Counted from the stretch's first letter, positions 53,950 to 63,232 are shown. The stretch is 64,000 bases of DNA from Lachnospiraceae bacterium (GCA_016288005.1 JAEEXY010000004.1:26700-90699); one strand, 5' to 3'. Translations and numbers: made by a program. Notes: generated by a model not told the origin, from the letters alone.

Positions 53950-54836
53950 TGTTATTAAAGCTTGAAAGGAAATTCGGCAAATATGCCATAAAGAATCTGA
54001 TGCTGTATATGATGATCGTGTATGCGCTCGGACTCATAGTTTACTACATCAACCCGCAGGTATATTACGCGTATCTGATGCTCGACATCGATATGGTACT
54101 CAAAGGCCAGGTCTGGAGGATATTCACGTTCCTTATCCAGCCGATGGACAGCAGTCTGCTGCTGTCCATACTGCTGATGTATGTTTATTATTCGATCGGA
54201 ACCAGCCTCGAATACGTCTGGGGAACCTTCAGGTTCAACCTGTTCTACTTCATGGGCATATTCGCGAATGTACTTGCTGTAGTGCTGATCTATATTTTCA
54301 CCAGACTGTATCTCGGAGCCGGGATCAGCTTCCCGGTATCGCTCGGATACCTCAATATGTCGATGCTGCTCGCGTTTGCGGCCACATTCCCTCAGGCACA
54401 GTTCAATCTGATGTTCCTGATCCCCATAAAGGCTAAGTGGCTGATGATCGGTTATTTTGTGATACTTGGCTATAACATCATCGACGGTTTTGTCAAAGGC
54501 GGATTCGCGTTCGGTGTCTGCACGACGATAGTTATCGTTGTTTCGCTGGCCAATTTCTTTGTTTATTTCTTCATGACAAGGAGCTATCTGTCGCCGAAGT
54601 CTATCAAACGCAAGATGGATTTCTCGAGGAGCTATACATCCGGCATGCGTGACGGAATGAGCCATTCGGTAAACGATCCCCAGACCGGCAGAAAGGTCAT
54701 TACCAGACACAAATGCGCGGTATGCGGCCGTACGGAGCTCGACGGAGCGAATCTGGAATTCCGTTTCTGCTCGAAGTGCAACGGCAACTATGAGTATTGT
54801 CAGGACCATCTGTTTACGCATGAGCATGTACAGTAA
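53949..54836 (+). CDS. Rhomboid-like membrane protein with C-terminal zinc ribbon
   Basis: The GTG start overlaps the GH31 stop (TAGTG). The 295-residue protein has about six membrane segments. GQVWRIFTFLIQP near residue 52 resembles the L1-loop WR element of rhomboid and derlin-like folds. The serine protease GxSG motif and a membrane His are not present, so it is probably not a protease. The soluble tail carries CAVCGRTELDGANLEFRFCSKC followed by HLFTHEH, a likely zinc ribbon. Function is unknown. Confidence 0.75.
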   Translation: MLLKLERKFGKYAIKNLMLYMMIVYALGLIVYYINPQVYYAYLMLDIDMVLKGQVWRIFTFLIQPMDSSLLLSILLMYVYYSIGTSLEYVWGTFRFNLFYFMGIFANVLAVVLIYIFTRLYLGAGISFPVSLGYLNMSMLLAFAATFPQAQFNLMFLIPIKAKWLMIGYFVILGYNIIDGFVKGGFAFGVCTTIVIVVSLANFFVYFFMTRSYLSPKSIKRKMDFSRSYTSGMRDGMSHSVNDPQTGRKVITRHKCAVCGRTELDGANLEFRFCSKCNGNYEYCQDHLFTHEHVQ

Positions 54837-54842
54837 GAGATT

Positions 54843-55901
54843 ATGTTGACAAAGGACTTAAAGCTTATACTGCATGAGCCGAGGCTCGGTCTGTTTGCCG
54901 CGATCCTGCTGGCTGCGGCGGTCATTGCCGTGCTGTTCGGCCGCGCGGATTATGAGAGCCCGCGTATCGCGATGGGTGTCGCGGACCGGGACGACTCGGA
55001 GTATTCCTCGCTGCTCATATCTTATTTCCGCGACAATGAGGTGTTCAGTTCGTACATCGAAGTCGTCGAAGCGGACGAAGAGGAGCTCGAAGAGAGGTTC
55101 GCGGACGGTGAACTCGATCTGTATCTCGTGATACCCGAGGCTTTTACCGCAAATCTGATAAATATAAACAATGTCGCGATGAAGGCAGTGATAAACAGCT
55201 CGGATCCGACAAAGGCAGTAGTCTACAGGAACCTGCTCGAGAGTTATTCGCAGTACATCACTGCGGTCGAGGCAGGGTGTCAGACCCTGTACGATGTGAT
55301 GTCCGCGGACGGATACTCCGCCGACGCTGTCTCCTCCGAAAACGTAGCGGTATCATATGACCTTATATTCACTGCTCTCGGGAAAGATACTTTTTTCGAG
55401 AGGGAATACATAGAGCGTTTCGAAGGTATATCGCTGGTCAATTATTACATCTATTCGCTGATCATGCTGCTGGTGCTCTACATCGGAGCGTTTGCGGGAC
55501 TCAGCATGCTTAAGGAAAAGCTCGGGAGCGCGCAGAAGAGACTGGCGACCATCGGACACCGGCCGATCGTCGGACATATGTCCAAGGCTTTTGCCTATAC
55601 GCTTATCTGCGGACTGCTGCTGTGCGCGGTCATGGCCGTACTGGAGCTTTTTACGCCGGTGAGGATAAAACCTGCGGCAATCGCCGTTATACTGCCTGTC
55701 GTGTTTGTAAGCTGCTTTGCGTTCGTTATATTCGGATCATGCTTTAAGAGCGTGGCGAGCTATGTCATTACGGCAAATATGCTGATCCTGCTGCTGACGG
55801 TCGCCGGCGGAGGCATTATACCGATCATGTATCTGCCCGAGGCGATGGCTTCGGTTGCGAGACTGACACCCAATTACTGGTTTATCAGGATGCTGCTATG
55901 A
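54843..55901 (+). CDS. ABC-2 type permease subunit
   Basis: A 352-residue protein with one N-terminal membrane segment, a large extracytoplasmic domain (about 40-195) and five membrane segments at the C-terminus, the layout of ABC2_membrane_3 export permeases. The extracytoplasmic part has FADGELDLYLVIPEAF, typical of that family. The chain ends soon after TPNYWFIRMLL, a little shorter than usual. It overlaps the next permease by ATGA. No ATPase gene adjoins the pair. Confidence 0.82.
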   Translation: MLTKDLKLILHEPRLGLFAAILLAAAVIAVLFGRADYESPRIAMGVADRDDSEYSSLLISYFRDNEVFSSYIEVVEADEEELEERFADGELDLYLVIPEAFTANLININNVAMKAVINSSDPTKAVVYRNLLESYSQYITAVEAGCQTLYDVMSADGYSADAVSSENVAVSYDLIFTALGKDTFFEREYIERFEGISLVNYYIYSLIMLLVLYIGAFAGLSMLKEKLGSAQKRLATIGHRPIVGHMSKAFAYTLICGLLLCAVMAVLELFTPVRIKPAAIAVILPVVFVSCFAFVIFGSCFKSVASYVITANMLILLLTVAGGGIIPIMYLPEAMASVARLTPNYWFIRMLL

Positions 55902-56983
55902 ATGAATTTACACTGCGGTTAAAGCTCCTGCTGAGGGACCGGACCGCCACAATATGCTATATAGCCGTCTGCCTGGTCATCCTGTTCGTCATCATGGGAC
56001 TGAATATCCACTCAGAGGAGCGTTCGAGCCTGCCGATAGGGCTGGTCACGGAGGATGACAGCAGTGAGGCGCGTATACTTTCGGAAAAGATATGCGCAAA
56101 TGACGCGCTGTATGTTTATACGGATGAGTTCGCGTCTCTGTACGATATGCTGCTTGACGGCTATATCAACTGCATTTTCGTGATAAAGGACGGATACGGT
56201 GATTCGGTACGGCGCGGCAGCCCTTCGGAAACGGTCATGCTGTACGCGGCCGAGGACGATAAGGTTTCGACGGTCATATCGGACATCGTCGCGGGCTGTA
56301 TGATGTATGAGATATGCCTCGACAAAGCTTTTGTCAGATACCAGAAGCTTGAGCCTGTCGAGGGCAGAAACAAGCTTGATTTTGAAGGCTTTTCGGAGTA
56401 TCTTGGAACTTTGGCGGGCAGCGATGAGTTCCGATTTAAGTTCGACGTGAGATACGTTGACGGCAAAACCGGTGAGACATCGCCTTCGGATATCACGAAC
56501 GGCATGATCTACAGACAGATGATCGCGGGGATGATCGCGATGCTGCTGATGCTGGTCTGCTTCTGTTCGTGCAACCCGGTCGTTTCTGAGTTTGAGAGCG
56601 GCATACGTTCTCGGCTGAAAACTGTGGGTTCGCTTAAACTTAAAGCCGCGCTCCTCGAGATCGCGGCACTTACAGTGTACAGCCTGCCGGTGATCGTGCT
56701 GATCTCGGTCATGCTTTACGGTACCGCAGGAATGTACGGGAGCTTACGCCTGCTGTTGATCGATCTGGTTTTCACTGTTTTTTGCAGCACGGTCTTTTAC
56801 TTGTTCGCGTTTATCTGCAGGAGCGTTTTTGTGTATCAGCTGCTGGGTACTGTGTTCCTTATCGTATCGGGCGTTACGGGCTTTGTGAGCGTTTTTTCGG
56901 GCTTTATCGGTACGCCTTCGTTTTCCGCTTCACCCGCGGCATGCTATATCGACGCTTTTATCAAATATGTACTGCGCGCGTAG
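55898..56983 (+). CDS. ABC-2 type permease subunit, second copy
   Basis: A 361-residue protein with the same topology as its neighbour: a membrane segment at about 18-36, a large external domain (about 37-200; LPIGLVTEDDSSEARIL, DGYINCIFVIKDGYG) and five or six C-terminal membrane segments. The two genes overlap by 4 bases and probably form a heterodimeric exporter. The missing ATPase must be encoded elsewhere. The cargo is unknown. Confidence 0.82.
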   Translation: MNEFTLRLKLLLRDRTATICYIAVCLVILFVIMGLNIHSEERSSLPIGLVTEDDSSEARILSEKICANDALYVYTDEFASLYDMLLDGYINCIFVIKDGYGDSVRRGSPSETVMLYAAEDDKVSTVISDIVAGCMMYEICLDKAFVRYQKLEPVEGRNKLDFEGFSEYLGTLAGSDEFRFKFDVRYVDGKTGETSPSDITNGMIYRQMIAGMIAMLLMLVCFCSCNPVVSEFESGIRSRLKTVGSLKLKAALLEIAALTVYSLPVIVLISVMLYGTAGMYGSLRLLLIDLVFTVFCSTVFYLFAFICRSVFVYQLLGTVFLIVSGVTGFVSVFSGFIGTPSFSASPAACYIDAFIKYVLRA

Positions 56984-57025
56984 CCGTTCAGGCTAAATCC
57001 AATCGCGCGCGTTCAAGGGATTGTT

Positions 57026-58393
57026 ATGAGTTCAAAGAATTATCTCGAGAAGGATGTTCCCGAGTGCTATTATCTTATTTCGATGGTCATGGGAGCCATT
57101 GATTATTACATGTTCTATGAGTCCTGGGCGGGAAAGCCCGGTGAGGGCGACGCGAGACACCATTCGTTTGACGAGCTGCCTCACGGCAAAGAGGTTGTCG
57201 GCGAGCTGTCGGATATCGTAAAGATCGTATATCTGGACGGCCTTGAAAACGCGGATATCGCCGAAGTGAGCCGCAGGATATTTGAGTTCAGGGAGAGCGT
57301 AAAAGAGCTCGCGATTGACCTGATATCATATTCCGACCGCTTTAAGCTGCATGAGTATGTGATCAACCGCATCAAGCCCGTCGACAAGAGCACGCTCAAG
57401 GTGTTCAACAACGACGCCGCGGCGAGAGATGTGCTCTCTGCCGTATTCTCGAGCGGAGAGAATGCCGAGATCAACGAGAACATCAAACTGGCGGTATCCC
57501 AGCTTCCTCTCAGGATGTCAAAGACCAAATTCTTTGATATCATGGAGAACTCACTTAAGAAATACATCGGGACCGATTCGCTGGCACTCGACCGCGAACT
57601 GTATATGCTGAGAACTTCGTCCGGACTTAAGTCGGTTTCGTCCGATGTGTATCCCGAACTTGAAGCTAAGCTTAACGAGCTGGCAGGCGCCGATTACGAC
57701 AATGTGGATGAGATTTCCTATCCGGTGCTCGAAGCCCGTCTGATAGAGGCTGTGCAGGTGATCACCGACATGAGCGAGCTGCTGCAATCAGCAGAGACAA
57801 TAGTAAACCGCATGGCTGTCATGGTTATGTGTTTCGCCAATGTTGAGACTGTTTTCGCGAAGGAGACCGCCAATGTAAAGGTACTGGTTTCCGAGGCGGC
57901 AGAGGGCCTGGCAAACCCTGCGGATAAGGAAATGAGCGATGATGTGCTCAAGAGCCTGCAGATGCTCGAGGGCATCTTCGAGCCCGTTATGGAGAGACTG
58001 CAGAAGTATCAGACACGCGCGGCCAAGCAGAACCTTGACGGCAGCGACACCGATGTGAGACCGCTTCTCGAGACCTTTGATTCATGCGAAAAACTGATGT
58101 CGCCTTCCGTATTTGCGGACCTGAAGGACGAGGCATCGCATGAGCTTGCGGAGGTTGAGGTTCAGGGCAGGTTCGAGGAGATAAAGTCAGAGCTTTCGGA
58201 GGCTTTCGGCAGTGACATGAAGCTCATGCAGAGGGCCAGAATGGCAGCGATCCTTTCACAGCTGCCCGTATTTTTCAACTCACGCACGGATGTAATGAAC
58301 TATGTTCGCGATTCGCTCGACGGCTGCCGCGATACCTATGAGAAAATGGTTGCCGTTAAGCTTATCCTGGACACGGCAAAGACCAACAGATAA
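57026..58393 (+). CDS. Unrecognised helical protein, 455 residues
   Basis: I do not recognise this family. The protein has no signal peptide or membrane span and is rich in Glu, Leu and Lys, which suggests an all-helical, possibly coiled-coil fold. Distinct phrases are DVPECYYLISMVMGAIDYYMFYESW near the start and HGKEVVGELSDIVKIVYLDG. It follows the ABC-2 permease by 42 bases and precedes a small conserved-looking gene by 12, so it probably belongs to the same transcript. Confidence 0.7.
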   Translation: MSSKNYLEKDVPECYYLISMVMGAIDYYMFYESWAGKPGEGDARHHSFDELPHGKEVVGELSDIVKIVYLDGLENADIAEVSRRIFEFRESVKELAIDLISYSDRFKLHEYVINRIKPVDKSTLKVFNNDAAARDVLSAVFSSGENAEINENIKLAVSQLPLRMSKTKFFDIMENSLKKYIGTDSLALDRELYMLRTSSGLKSVSSDVYPELEAKLNELAGADYDNVDEISYPVLEARLIEAVQVITDMSELLQSAETIVNRMAVMVMCFANVETVFAKETANVKVLVSEAAEGLANPADKEMSDDVLKSLQMLEGIFEPVMERLQKYQTRAAKQNLDGSDTDVRPLLETFDSCEKLMSPSVFADLKDEASHELAEVEVQGRFEEIKSELSEAFGSDMKLMQRARMAAILSQLPVFFNSRTDVMNYVRDSLDGCRDTYEKMVAVKLILDTAKTNR

Positions 58394-58405
58394 CACGGGG
58401 ACAGT

Positions 58406-58729
58406 ATGATCACTTGGGATGATAATCTTCGATGCTCCGAGCGCATCAGGAAAGAGCTCGGCAGCATTCGCAGACGCGTTAAGAGAAGAAGGGCGACATC
58501 AGCCACGACTTTCTGTATCACGCTCGCGACAAACGAAAAGAATCTCTTTGATATTTACAACATGGGAGAGCTGCTTTTTGAGCATTATCGCAGGTCGGAC
58601 ACAGATCTGCATATAATAGGGCTCGCCAACACCAGGGAAGAGGCGTGCGAGCTGGCAGCCGAACTGGTTGGGGAGATATACGAAGCGACCGGCGGTTTCG
58701 ATGTAAGGAAGTATTTTGGTTCGGTTTAA
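58406..58729 (+). CDS. Small protein, 107 residues, function unknown
   Basis: The protein begins with a basic segment (RKELGSIRRRVKRRR) and continues CITLATNEKNLFDIYNMGELLFEHYRRSDTDLHIIGLANTREEA. It ends EATGGFDVRKYFGSV. From memory, similar proteins occur widely in Lachnospiraceae next to unrelated genes, but no function is known to me. The alternating strands and helices suggest a compact alpha/beta fold. It lies 12 bases after the 455-residue gene. Confidence 0.7.
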   Translation: MITWDDNLRCSERIRKELGSIRRRVKRRRATSATTFCITLATNEKNLFDIYNMGELLFEHYRRSDTDLHIIGLANTREEACELAAELVGEIYEATGGFDVRKYFGSV

Positions 58730-58741
58730 CGGGAGGAAAGC

Positions 58742-59875
58742 ATGCTTTCTGTGATATTGATGATCCTGAAGATCATAGGGATCGTTCTGCTGAGTCTCTT
58801 GGGACTCGTGCTTTTCCTGCTTTTGCTGGTCCTGTTGGTGCCTGTCAGGTACCGCGGAAAGGCTGAAAAAGCAGAGGCGATAGCTGCCGATGTGCATGTG
58901 ACGTGGCTGCTGCACCTGGTCCATGTGATCGTATCCTACGGTGAAGACGGATTGGCCAAACAGATCAGGATATTCGGATTCGCACTGAAGGACAGGAACG
59001 GAGATACCGATAAAAAGCCGGACGGCGGTAAAAATGAGGCCGGTGACGGTGATAAGGATAAAGAAGCAGACACAGGTAAGTCAGATTCTGATAAGGCCGA
59101 TTTAGGCAAGTCAGAGTCGGATAGATCAGAGATAAATAAGGCAGATGACGGGAAATCCGGTGCGGATAAAAACGGTCCGAAAAATACGGATGCCACGGAT
59201 AAAACGGATGTGTCGGACAAGACCGATACGACCGCTGAAGCCGATATCAAAACCGCAGCCGCCGGTAAGGACAGCGAAGCGGTGACCGTAACCGGGAAAA
59301 CCGACAGCGAAGCGGTAATCATAAGCGAGCCAACCGGTGACGACAAGATCCCGGGCCACAAGGTCGGCAAAAAGAAAAAGAGCAAAAAGCCCGTCAAAAT
59401 TCCCGAGCCCGAAGAGGGAAACGGCGACGCAGAGGAAAAACAGAGCTTCTTCGACAAACTTGAGGCAAAGAAAACCGATATTGCCGAAAAGCTCAAGAAC
59501 ATTTATAATAAACTGGTGCACTACAAAGAGATCATAGACGATCCGAGGTTCAGGAACGGCATACATTATGCCTTAAACCGCCTGTTCGCCGCATTGAGGC
59601 ATATACTTCCGAGACGGCTGAAGGGCCGGGCGCATTACGGGTTCGAGGATCCTTCGACGACCGGATATATAACGGCCGCTGTGGGCGCGACCTACGGTCT
59701 GTTCTATGATCATATGAAGTTCGAGCCTGATTTCGAGAACGAGGTACTCGAGGGCAATATTGAGTTCAGAGGGCATGCGAGACTCGGGACGGTACTGTTC
59801 ATCGCATTGCAGGTTATTCTGAAAAAGGATTGCAGATTTGTTTATAAGACAATAAAAGCAGAGGGGAAAGACTGA
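58742..59875 (+). CDS. DUF2953 protein (YtfI-like)
   Basis: A 377-residue protein. One N-terminal membrane segment (about 4-33) is followed by VPVRYRGKAEKAEAIAADVHVTWLLHLVHVIVSY, a DUF2953 pattern. A low-complexity linker (about 85-215) is built of short K-S/T-D units such as DKADLGKSESD. The conserved C-terminal part (RRLKGRAHYGFEDPSTTGYITAAVG) follows. DUF2953 next to gerW reproduces the B. subtilis ytfI-ytfJ order. The linker is unusually long. Confidence 0.82.
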   Translation: MLSVILMILKIIGIVLLSLLGLVLFLLLLVLLVPVRYRGKAEKAEAIAADVHVTWLLHLVHVIVSYGEDGLAKQIRIFGFALKDRNGDTDKKPDGGKNEAGDGDKDKEADTGKSDSDKADLGKSESDRSEINKADDGKSGADKNGPKNTDATDKTDVSDKTDTTAEADIKTAAAGKDSEAVTVTGKTDSEAVIISEPTGDDKIPGHKVGKKKKSKKPVKIPEPEEGNGDAEEKQSFFDKLEAKKTDIAEKLKNIYNKLVHYKEIIDDPRFRNGIHYALNRLFAALRHILPRRLKGRAHYGFEDPSTTGYITAAVGATYGLFYDHMKFEPDFENEVLEGNIEFRGHARLGTVLFIALQVILKKDCRFVYKTIKAEGKD

Positions 59876-59876
59876 T

Positions 59877-60278
59877 ATGGCTGAGAATTTTAACGAGACC
59901 GCAGCAGCATTGTTTAAGGGAATGGATTCTTTTATTTCCGCAAAGACGGTTGTCGGAGACGCGGTTAAGTTTGACGACGGAACGATCATCGTGCCGCTCG
60001 TTGATGTTTCCTTCGCGGTAGGCGCGGGCGCTTTTGCCAAGGATTCGAAGAACAGCGCAGGCGGCGGCATGGGCGGAAAGATAACCGCCAATTCGGTGCT
60101 GGTCATTCAGGACGGCAAGACCAGGCTCGTCAACATCAAGAACCAGGATACCGTAACACGCGTTCTTGACGCCATTCCCGAGGTCATCGACCGCATAAAG
60201 AAGACTCCGAAGGATAAGGAGCAGGAAGAGGAAATGGACAAGAAGGGCCGTAAATTCATCGACAAAAATCTGAAATAA
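59877..60278 (+). CDS. ytfJ: GerW family protein (YtfJ)
   Basis: A 133-residue protein with the family core VGDAVKFDDGTIIVPLVDVSFAVGAGAF and the Gly-rich KNSAGGGMGGKITANSVLVIQDGKTRLVNI. In spore formers GerW is needed for proper germination, but non-sporulating clostridia also keep it. It starts one base after the DUF2953 stop, so the pair is co-translated. No spore-specific gene otherwise appears in the window. Confidence 0.9.
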   Translation: MAENFNETAAALFKGMDSFISAKTVVGDAVKFDDGTIIVPLVDVSFAVGAGAFAKDSKNSAGGGMGGKITANSVLVIQDGKTRLVNIKNQDTVTRVLDAIPEVIDRIKKTPKDKEQEEEMDKKGRKFIDKNLK

Positions 60279-60285
60279 AAAACTG

Positions 60286-60314
60286 TTGCATTATTTTTGG
60301 GCTTATGTTAAAAT
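60286..60314 (+). promoter_or_regulatory. Promoter of rpmB
   Basis: TTGCAT, a 17-base spacer and TAAAAT with extended -10 TG, followed by a leader of about 60 bases. Confidence 0.7.
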
Positions 60315-60380
60315 CGGTTTGTTTGAGGCATTTAAAGAAATAATTTTCTGCGCCTAATATGGATTAAGGAGGTGTGTTAG

Positions 60381-60578
60381 GTGGCAAAGTGTGAGATCTG
60401 TGAGAAGGCTAACATGTACGGACATCATCTGAGTTACTCCAGAAGCCACGTTTCGAGACGTGCGAACAGAGTATGGAAGTCAAATGTTAAGTCTGTCAGG
60501 GTAAAGACTGAGGGCGGAACAAAGAAGATGTATGTTTGCACTTCATGTTTAAGAGCAGGCAAGGTAGAGCGTGCTTAA
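60381..60578 (+). CDS. rpmB: 50S ribosomal protein L28
   Basis: The GTG start, 7 bases after GGAGGT, gives 65 residues: MAKCEICEKANMYGHHLSYSRSHVSRRANRVWK. Two Cys pairs, CEIC and CTSC, make it the zinc-binding form. A terminator follows. It stands just before the asp23-fakA genes, a common clostridial order. Confidence 0.95.
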   Translation: MAKCEICEKANMYGHHLSYSRSHVSRRANRVWKSNVKSVRVKTEGGTKKMYVCTSCLRAGKVERA

Positions 60579-60588
60579 CGGCGATTTG

Positions 60589-60625
60589 TATGGGGCTGCT
60601 TTTGGCAGTCCCATATTTGCTTTTG
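60589..60625 (+). terminator. Terminator of rpmB
   Basis: TATGGGGCTGC pairs with GCAGTCCCATA (one G-T pair) and is followed by a T-rich stretch, TTTGCTTTTG. Confidence 0.75.
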
Positions 60626-60680
60626 TAAGGCAGAAAATCAGGATCGGCCGGAAAGCCGGTCCCAAAGAGGAGGACAAAAC

Positions 60681-61037
60681 ATGAACGTTACTATAATGAC
60701 CGAAAACGGTGAGATTATTGTTGACAATGACGTGATCGCAAAGTGCGCCGGCGCCGCTGCATGCGAGTGCTTCGGTATTGTCGGTATGGCATCGATCAAC
60801 GTACGAGACGGTCTGGCAAAGCTCTTAAAGGTTGAGAACCTTGCGAACGGAGTCAATGTCAGGGTAGAGGACAATAAGCTCAGGATAGACCTTCATATTA
60901 TTGTTTCTTACGGTGTGAATATTCCTTCTGTCTGCGAGAATCTTCGCGAGACGGTTAAATATAAAGTCGAAGAATGTACCGGACTGGATGTTGTTACTGT
61001 CAATATCTATGTTGACGGCGTTCGCGTGATTGATTAA
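60681..61037 (+). CDS. Asp23/Gls24 family envelope stress protein
   Basis: A 118-residue protein with GEIIVDNDVIAKCAGAAACECFGIVGMA and LRETVKYKVEECTGLDVVTVNIYVDGVRV, which define the Asp23/Gls24 family (YloU type). These proteins sit under the membrane and respond to envelope stress. GAGGAGG precedes the ATG. The fakA-like gene follows 21 bases later, as is usual. Confidence 0.9.
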   Translation: MNVTIMTENGEIIVDNDVIAKCAGAAACECFGIVGMASINVRDGLAKLLKVENLANGVNVRVEDNKLRIDLHIIVSYGVNIPSVCENLRETVKYKVEECTGLDVVTVNIYVDGVRVID

Positions 61038-61058
61038 GGATATTAGGAGGAATATATC

Positions 61059-62762
61059 GTGATTGTTAAATCGGTTAATGCGGCGCTCATGCGCAAGATG
61101 TTCCTTGCGGGAGCACAGGCTATAGATTCCGAGAAGGATGTGATCAACGAGCTGAACGTTTTCCCCGTTCCAGACGGAGATACGGGTACAAACATGACCA
61201 TGACGATCATGTCGGCGGCTCGAGAGGTCAACGCGCTTTCCGACCCCGGCATGGAGGAACTTGCTAAGGCTATCTCGAGCGGTTCGCTCCGCGGCGCGAG
61301 AGGTAATTCCGGCGTTATCCTTTCTCAGCTTTTACGCGGCTTTACAAAGGTTATACGTGATTATGACGAGATAACGGTCGATGTTGTTTCCGCGGCCTTT
61401 ACAAAGGCTGTTGAGACCGCTTACAAGGCTGTTATGAAGCCCAAGGAGGGCACTATCCTTACCGTGGCTAAGGGCGGAGCCGAAAAGGCAGCCGAGCTGG
61501 TAGGACAGACTGAGGATCTGGTCGAGTTTGTCGGCAAGATCATCGAGCATATGGAAGAGGTACTGGCGCTGACTCCCGAGCTGCTTCCCGTACTTAAGGA
61601 AGCCGGTGTTGTGGATTCGGGCGGACAGGGTCTGCTCGTTATCATGAAGGGCGGATATGACGTGCTCTGCGGCAAGGAGTTCAGCTTTACCGGTGAGAGC
61701 ACACCTACCGTTCCCGCCGCATCGGGCGAGCGCGGTCCCGTCAATACAGAGAATATTTCTACCGCGGATATCAAATTCGGTTATTGCACCGAGTTCATCA
61801 TTCTGCTCGAGAAGGAGTTTGGTGAGCAGGAAGAGCGCAAATTCAAGGCATTCCTTGAGTCGATCGGCGATTCGATCGTTTGCGTGGCGGACGATGAGGT
61901 AGTTAAGGTACATGTTCATACCAATCATCCCGGAAAGGCATTCGAAAAGGGCCTCGAGTACGGTCAGCTCACAAAGATGAAGGTTGACAACATGCGCGAG
62001 GAGCACAATGAAAAGCTTTTCCTCGAGCAGGAGAAGGCTCAGGCAGCAAACGGCGCGGCACCCGCTCCGGCAGCTGAGGAGCCCAAGCCCGCAGAGCCCC
62101 GTAAGCCCGTTGGTTTCATCGCCGTATCGATCGGCGAGGGTATCAACGAGATATTCAACGGATTGGGCGTTGATTATCTGATCGAGGGCGGTCAGACCAT
62201 GAACCCCAGCACCGAAGACATGCTGAACGCGATCGACGCGGTCAACGCGGACACGATATTCATCATGCCCAACAATAAAAACATCATTCTTGCGGCGGAT
62301 CAGGCAAAGGCCATGACCGAGGACAAGAATATCGTTGTTATTCCTTCGAAGACAGTTCCTCAGGGCATTGCGGCGATCATCAGCTATCTTCCCGACAAGA
62401 CCGTTGACGAGAACGAAGCTGCGATGCGCGACGCGATGAAGAACATCAGGACAGGTCAGGTAACCTATGCCGTCCGTGATACGAAGATCGACGGCAAGGA
62501 GATCAGAATGGGCGATTACATGGGCCTTGACGATCATACGATCCAGAGTGTCGGAACCGATCTGTTCGAGACATCCGTAGGACTTATCGAGTCTATGATC
62601 GATGAAGATTCCGAGCTTATCAGCATCTACTACGGAGAAGAGGCCGATGAGGCATCCGCTCAGGCTATCGCGGACGCGATCATGGAGAAGTACGACAGCG
62701 TTGATGTAGAGATTCACAACGGCGGTCAGCCGATCTATTACTACATCGCATCTGTTGAATAA
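61059..62762 (+). CDS. fakA: DAK2-domain protein, FakA-like fatty acid kinase (YloV)
   Basis: The GTG start, 8 bases after AGGAGG, gives 567 residues. The DAK2 kinase domain (about 1-200) has NVFPVPDGDTGTNMTMT and SLRGARGNSGVILSQLLRG. A Pro/Ala-rich linker (about 330-350) leads to a C-terminal DegV-like part with VSIGEGINEIFNGLGVDYLIEGGQTMNPST and IFIMPNNKNII. FakA phosphorylates fatty acids held by a FakB protein; no fakB is in the window. The order asp23-fakA is conserved across Firmicutes. Confidence 0.92.
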   Translation: MIVKSVNAALMRKMFLAGAQAIDSEKDVINELNVFPVPDGDTGTNMTMTIMSAAREVNALSDPGMEELAKAISSGSLRGARGNSGVILSQLLRGFTKVIRDYDEITVDVVSAAFTKAVETAYKAVMKPKEGTILTVAKGGAEKAAELVGQTEDLVEFVGKIIEHMEEVLALTPELLPVLKEAGVVDSGGQGLLVIMKGGYDVLCGKEFSFTGESTPTVPAASGERGPVNTENISTADIKFGYCTEFIILLEKEFGEQEERKFKAFLESIGDSIVCVADDEVVKVHVHTNHPGKAFEKGLEYGQLTKMKVDNMREEHNEKLFLEQEKAQAANGAAPAPAAEEPKPAEPRKPVGFIAVSIGEGINEIFNGLGVDYLIEGGQTMNPSTEDMLNAIDAVNADTIFIMPNNKNIILAADQAKAMTEDKNIVVIPSKTVPQGIAAIISYLPDKTVDENEAAMRDAMKNIRTGQVTYAVRDTKIDGKEIRMGDYMGLDDHTIQSVGTDLFETSVGLIESMIDEDSELISIYYGEEADEASAQAIADAIMEKYDSVDVEIHNGGQPIYYYIASVE

Positions 62763-62777
62763 AGAAAGCGTGGATTT

Positions 62778-63155
62778 ATGCAGCTACCCGGAGCAAGAAA
62801 GACCATTCTGGTCATCGACGATATGGCAGCGATCCTGGAACATGCGAAGCAGCTGCTGAAAGAGAAATACAGTGTTATTCCCTGTACATCGGCCAAACAG
62901 GCGCTCGAGATCATCGAAAAGCGCAAGCCCGACCTTATCCTTGTCGACATTAACATGCCCGAGATGGACGGCTTTGATTTCATCAAGAAGATAAAGGAAG
63001 ACGAGCGTTACAGCGATGTACACGTAATGATGATCACTGCGGAGATCACCTCGCAGACCGAGAGCAAGGGGTATGAGCTCGGAGCGGAGAACTTCGTGCT
63101 GAAGCCTTTCGCACAGGCTGTGATGATGAAGAAGATAGAGGCATGCCTGGGCTGA
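62778..63155 (+). CDS. CheY-like single-domain response regulator
   Basis: A 125-residue receiver domain with ILVIDDMAAILEHA, phospho-Asp57 in LILVDINMPEMDG, the switch Thr in VMMITAE and Lys in FVLKPFAQ. There is no output domain. It could serve chemotaxis or a phosphorelay; the hybrid kinase at 14469 lacks a partner, but a link is only a guess. The gene lies 15 bases after fakA. Confidence 0.9.
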   Translation: MQLPGARKTILVIDDMAAILEHAKQLLKEKYSVIPCTSAKQALEIIEKRKPDLILVDINMPEMDGFDFIKKIKEDERYSDVHVMMITAEITSQTESKGYELGAENFVLKPFAQAVMMKKIEACLG

Positions 63156-63173
63156 TAATTATCAGAGATATAA

Positions 63174-63217
63174 AAGAGGAGAGACGTTCCTTGTTAAGAA
63201 ACGTCCCTCCTCTTTTT
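63174..63217. terminator. Terminator between the CheY-like gene and the protease gene
   Basis: AGAGGAGAGACGTT pairs with AACGTCCCTCCTCT (one mismatch) and runs into TTTTTT on the plus strand. It serves the plus-strand operon and may also act on the convergent protease transcript. Confidence 0.8.
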
Positions 63218-63232
63218 TGTGCCTGAAATCTA

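Noticed and set aside
61332-62717. Minus-strand ORF of 461 residues
   Set aside because: It is antisense to the fakA-like gene, whose motifs and ribosome site are clear.
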